Assembly (NCBI GenBank): GCA_036001065.1
Contig: DASYUQ010000116.1
Coordinates: 1 to 64,000, forward strand
Origin: Candidatus Methylomirabilota bacterium
GTDB lineage: Bacteria; Methylomirabilota; Methylomirabilia; Rokubacteriales; CSP1-6
DNA length: 64,000 bases
Direction of reading: 5' to 3'
A program made the translations under genes and the position numbers. A model generated the notes under the pieces. It saw nothing but the letters and a program-made list of their open reading frames with translations. It searched no databases and was not told where the DNA came from. The number at the start of each line of letters is the position of its first letter. Position 1 is the stretch's first letter. Shown one piece after another: positions 61,881-64,000 of this stretch.

Positions 61881-62543
61881 ATGAGCGATAACTTCGACTA
61901 CCCGACGATGGCGCGCGCGCTGATCCTCGGGGACAAGGACACCGTCGCCCGCAAGACGCAGGAGGGGCTCGACCGCGCCATCGATCCCAAGACGCTCATC
62001 TTCAAGGGGCTGATTCCGGGAATGGACGTGGTCGGCGAGAAGTTCCGCCGCAACGAGTACTACGTACCCCAGGTGCTGCTGTCGGCGCGCGCGATGTACG
62101 CCGGCCTCGATCTGCTCAAGCCGCTCATCACCAAGGCGGCCCGTCCCGACGACCACCTCGGCGTCGTGGTCATCGGCACCGCGCAGGGCGATCTGCACGA
62201 TATCGGAAAGAACCTGGTGGCGATGATGCTGGAGGGCGCGGGGTTCAAGGTGGTGAACCTCGGTCGTGACGTGGCGCCGGAGAAGTTCGTGGCGGCGGTG
62301 GAGGAGCACCACGCCAACATCGTGGGAATCTCCGCGCTCATGACGACCACCATGCCGGCCATGAAGCGCACGATCGACGCCCTGATCAAGGCGGGCCTGC
62401 GCGATCGCGTGAAGGTGATGGTCGGCGGGGCGCCGGTGAGCCAGGCATTCGCCGACGAGATCGGCGCCGACGGCTACGCCAAGGACTCCACGCTGGCGGT
62501 GATGCGGGCCAAGGAGTTGCTGGGCGTGGAGGTCGCGCGGTGA
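61881..62543 (+). CDS. Corrinoid (B12-binding) protein of MtbC/MtaC type
   Basis: A 220-residue methyl-carrier: N-terminal helical cap (KDTVARKTQEGLDRAIDP, NEYYVPQVLLSARAMYAGL) and C-terminal Rossmann domain with cobalamin ligand motif DLHDIGKN (H106) and the SALMTTTMPAMK and VMVGGAPVS loops. Its stop overlaps the homocysteine methyltransferase gene, so the two form a unit in which this protein carries methyl-cobalamin. Which methyl donor loads it is not evident. Confidence 0.92.
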   Translation: MSDNFDYPTMARALILGDKDTVARKTQEGLDRAIDPKTLIFKGLIPGMDVVGEKFRRNEYYVPQVLLSARAMYAGLDLLKPLITKAARPDDHLGVVVIGTAQGDLHDIGKNLVAMMLEGAGFKVVNLGRDVAPEKFVAAVEEHHANIVGISALMTTTMPAMKRTIDALIKAGLRDRVKVMVGGAPVSQAFADEIGADGYAKDSTLAVMRAKELLGVEVAR

Positions 62544-63622
62544 AGGCTCGGGGCTGGGAGGTCCTCCAGCGCATCCGCCAGGGCGAGACGCTGGTCTTCG
62601 ACGGCGGCTACGGCACCATGCTCTTCGCGGCCGGTCTCGCCAACGGCGCCTGTCCAGAGCTGTGGAACGACACCCACGCCGACGTCGTCCGCTCGATCCA
62701 CCAGGGGTACTTCGACGCCGGCAGCGACATCGTCGAGACCAACACGTTCGGCGGCTCCCGGCTCAAGCTCAACGAGTACCAGCTCGGCGACCGCACGCGC
62801 GAGCTGAACATCGAGGGCGCGCGCCTGGCGCGCTCGGGGAGGCCCCCCCACGGCTACGTCGCCGGGTCGATCGGGCCCACCAGCCGGCTGCCCGCCGAGT
62901 ACGAGCCCCTGGGAGACACCACCGACGAGGAGTACTTCCAGACGTTCCGCGAGCAGGCGGCGGCCCTGGCCGAGGGCGGCGTCGATCTGTTCGCCGTCGA
63001 AACCATGATGTTCCCCCAGGAGGCGGCGGCGGCCATCCGCGCCTGCAAGGCGGTGGCCGACCTGCCGGTCATGGCCACCATGTTCTTCCAGTTCGAGGAG
63101 CTCCACGACCGCGACCGTACCATGTGGGGCGAGAGCCCGGCCGAGGTGGCCAAGAATCTCCTGGCCGCCGGCGCCGACGTCGTCGGAATGAACTGCGGCC
63201 GGGGCCCCGACCGCGCCGTGGTGATCATCGGGCAGATGCGCGCGGTGACGGACGCGCCCCTGGCGGCTTATCCCAACGCGGGCCTGCCCATCACCACGGG
63301 CGACACCGTGACCTACGAGCTGGGGCCGGAGGAGATGGCGCGCCACTACCCCGCGCTGCTGGAGGCCGGCTGCAACATCGTGGGCGCCTGCTGCGGCTCC
63401 AATCCCGAGCACATCCGCCGGATTGCCACGGTGGTGCGAGCCGCAGGGCGCCGGCGGGCTGGGCCCCGCCCGCCCGAGGCGAGCGAAGCCGGAGAGTGCC
63501 GCCCGCCCGAGGCGAGCGAAGCCGGAGAGTGCCGCCCGCCCGAGGCGAGCGAAGCCGGAGAGTGCCGCCCGCCCGAGGCGAGCGAAGCCGGAGAGTGCCG
63601 CCCGCCCGAGGCGCGTCTATAG
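62540..63622 (+). CDS. Homocysteine S-methyltransferase family protein with C-terminal tandem repeats
   Basis: A 360-residue zinc methyltransferase: FDGGYGTML start, ETNTFGGSRLKLNEY, zinc cysteines C219 (VGMNCGRGP) and C284-C285 (GACCGSNPEH), as in the N-terminal module of MetH. Residues 1-300 make a complete domain; residues 311-360 are four copies of PPEASEAGECR plus a partial one, encoded by 33-base tandem repeats. GTG start coupled to the corrinoid gene. Confidence 0.88.
   Translation: MKARGWEVLQRIRQGETLVFDGGYGTMLFAAGLANGACPELWNDTHADVVRSIHQGYFDAGSDIVETNTFGGSRLKLNEYQLGDRTRELNIEGARLARSGRPPHGYVAGSIGPTSRLPAEYEPLGDTTDEEYFQTFREQAAALAEGGVDLFAVETMMFPQEAAAAIRACKAVADLPVMATMFFQFEELHDRDRTMWGESPAEVAKNLLAAGADVVGMNCGRGPDRAVVIIGQMRAVTDAPLAAYPNAGLPITTGDTVTYELGPEEMARHYPALLEAGCNIVGACCGSNPEHIRRIATVVRAAGRRRAGPRPPEASEAGECRPPEASEAGECRPPEASEAGECRPPEASEAGECRPPEARL
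63470..63609 (+). repeat. 33-base tandem repeat array
   Basis: Four exact copies of a 33-base unit (core cgcccgaggcgagcgaagcc) and a partial fifth, spanning the 3' end of the homocysteine methyltransferase gene. In the other plus frame it is also open (VPPARGERSRR units). The core is the reverse complement of motifs in the 18001-18353 tract. Confidence 0.85.
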
Positions 63623-64000
63623 TCAGAGTCCTCAGAGACCTGCCGCTCGAGATCGATCCCGACGAGGTGCTGCGCTTCCAGGGGTACAAGCGCGGCACCG
63701 CCGTAGCCGGTCCCGAGGTGATGGCGCTCTTCGACGAGGCGCTGGTCCTGGGCCGCCGTCTGATCGACCCCCGCGCCGTCGTGCGCTGGACACCGGTTAC
63801 GCGCCAGGTCGGCGATGCCCTGGAGACCCCCGACCTGGTACTGACGGTCCCCGGCGTCGAGCGCCACTGGGGTCGCGTCGAGCACATCGCCGCCGCCATC
63901 TGCACGATCGGCGACGCGCTGGAGCGACGCGTCGGCGAGCTGTGGGAGGCGCGGGAGCTCCCGCTGGCGGTCATGCTCGACAGCGTCGGCTCCGGGGCGG
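63595..64000 (+). CDS. Methionine-synthase reactivation-domain-like protein, 3' end outside window
   Basis: An open frame that runs off the right edge, ~125 codons visible: LPLEIDPDEVLRFQGYKRGT, VDEALVLGRRL-type helix, VEHIAAAICTIGDALERRVG, LPLAVMLDSVGSGA. The IAAAICTIG ... ERRV ... LAVMLDSVGS plan matches the cobalamin methionine-synthase activation domain (Met_synt_B12). The start is uncertain: GTGs inside the tandem repeat (63595) are in frame, and no better one follows. With the two genes before it this makes a split MetH. Confidence 0.65.
   Translation, partial: MPPARGASIVRVLRDLPLEIDPDEVLRFQGYKRGTAVAGPEVMALFDEALVLGRRLIDPRAVVRWTPVTRQVGDALETPDLVLTVPGVERHWGRVEHIAAAICTIGDALERRVGELWEARELPLAVMLDSVGSGA

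Noticed and set aside
63470-63609. Tandem repeats as a CRISPR array
   Set aside because: Units are contiguous with no spacers and lie in a reading frame.

Overview
This window is GC-rich DNA with tightly packed operons, many 1-4 base stop/start overlaps (ATGA) and frequent GTG starts. It comes from a free-living, respiring, Gram-negative-type bacterium with Tat and Sec signal peptides, c-type cytochromes and periplasmic binding proteins. Gene content and style suit a soil or subsurface lineage such as Methylomirabilota/Rokubacteria. That placement is an inference from memory, because no rRNA or other strong marker is present.

Region 1 (1-10628, minus strand) is respiratory. Reading in the direction of transcription, an ECF sigma factor and its zinc-finger anti-sigma factor (which carries a C-terminal CXXCH motif) lead into a cupredoxin-like protein, a Tat-exported metallophosphoesterase, a SoxA-like monohaem cytochrome, a SoxYZ fusion, and a cbb3-type oxidase (CcoN, then CcoO running off the left edge). 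A second cbb3 operon (10628-6850) encodes CcoN, a three-haem CcoO-CcoP-like fusion and a chain of overlapping tiny membrane proteins, including CcoS-like and FixP_N-like ones.

Region 2 (10731-33762) is core genome: htpX; a promoter-led yceD-rpmF-plsX-fabH-fabD-fabG-acpP-fabF operon; a degenerate RNase III domain; an M50 protease; a glutamine-synthetase-like enzyme; an iron-type ABC importer with two SDR enzymes; a deoxyribosyltransferase; a NUDIX hydrolase; and a run of methyltransferase, spermidine-synthase-like and M28 peptidase genes.

Region 3 (33847-56450) is an accessory island. It starts at an AhpD-like gene whose CXXC motif is read as CXX-UGA, with a hairpin just after the UGA, so it is a probable selenoprotein. 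The last ~60 bases of this gene recur at 46329, 49333 and, diverged, at 56388. They subdivide the island in the way attachment sites do, and a tyrosine-recombinase fragment abuts the second copy. Inside lie attC-like sites with small cassette-type genes, broken genes, a BTAD/AAA regulator between 17-base inverted repeats, large secreted repeat proteins, a carbamoyltransferase-SGNH-DUF5989-SxtJ cluster behind a sigma-54-type promoter, and a family 2 glycosyltransferase.

Region 4 (56472-64000) returns to core-like genes: an MFS carrier, an ABC ATPase with degenerate motifs, an MBL hydrolase, a CHASE2-adenylate cyclase-PilZ protein, and a split cobalamin-dependent methionine synthase module (corrinoid protein, homocysteine methyltransferase ending in 33-base tandem repeats, and the start of a reactivation-domain-like gene).
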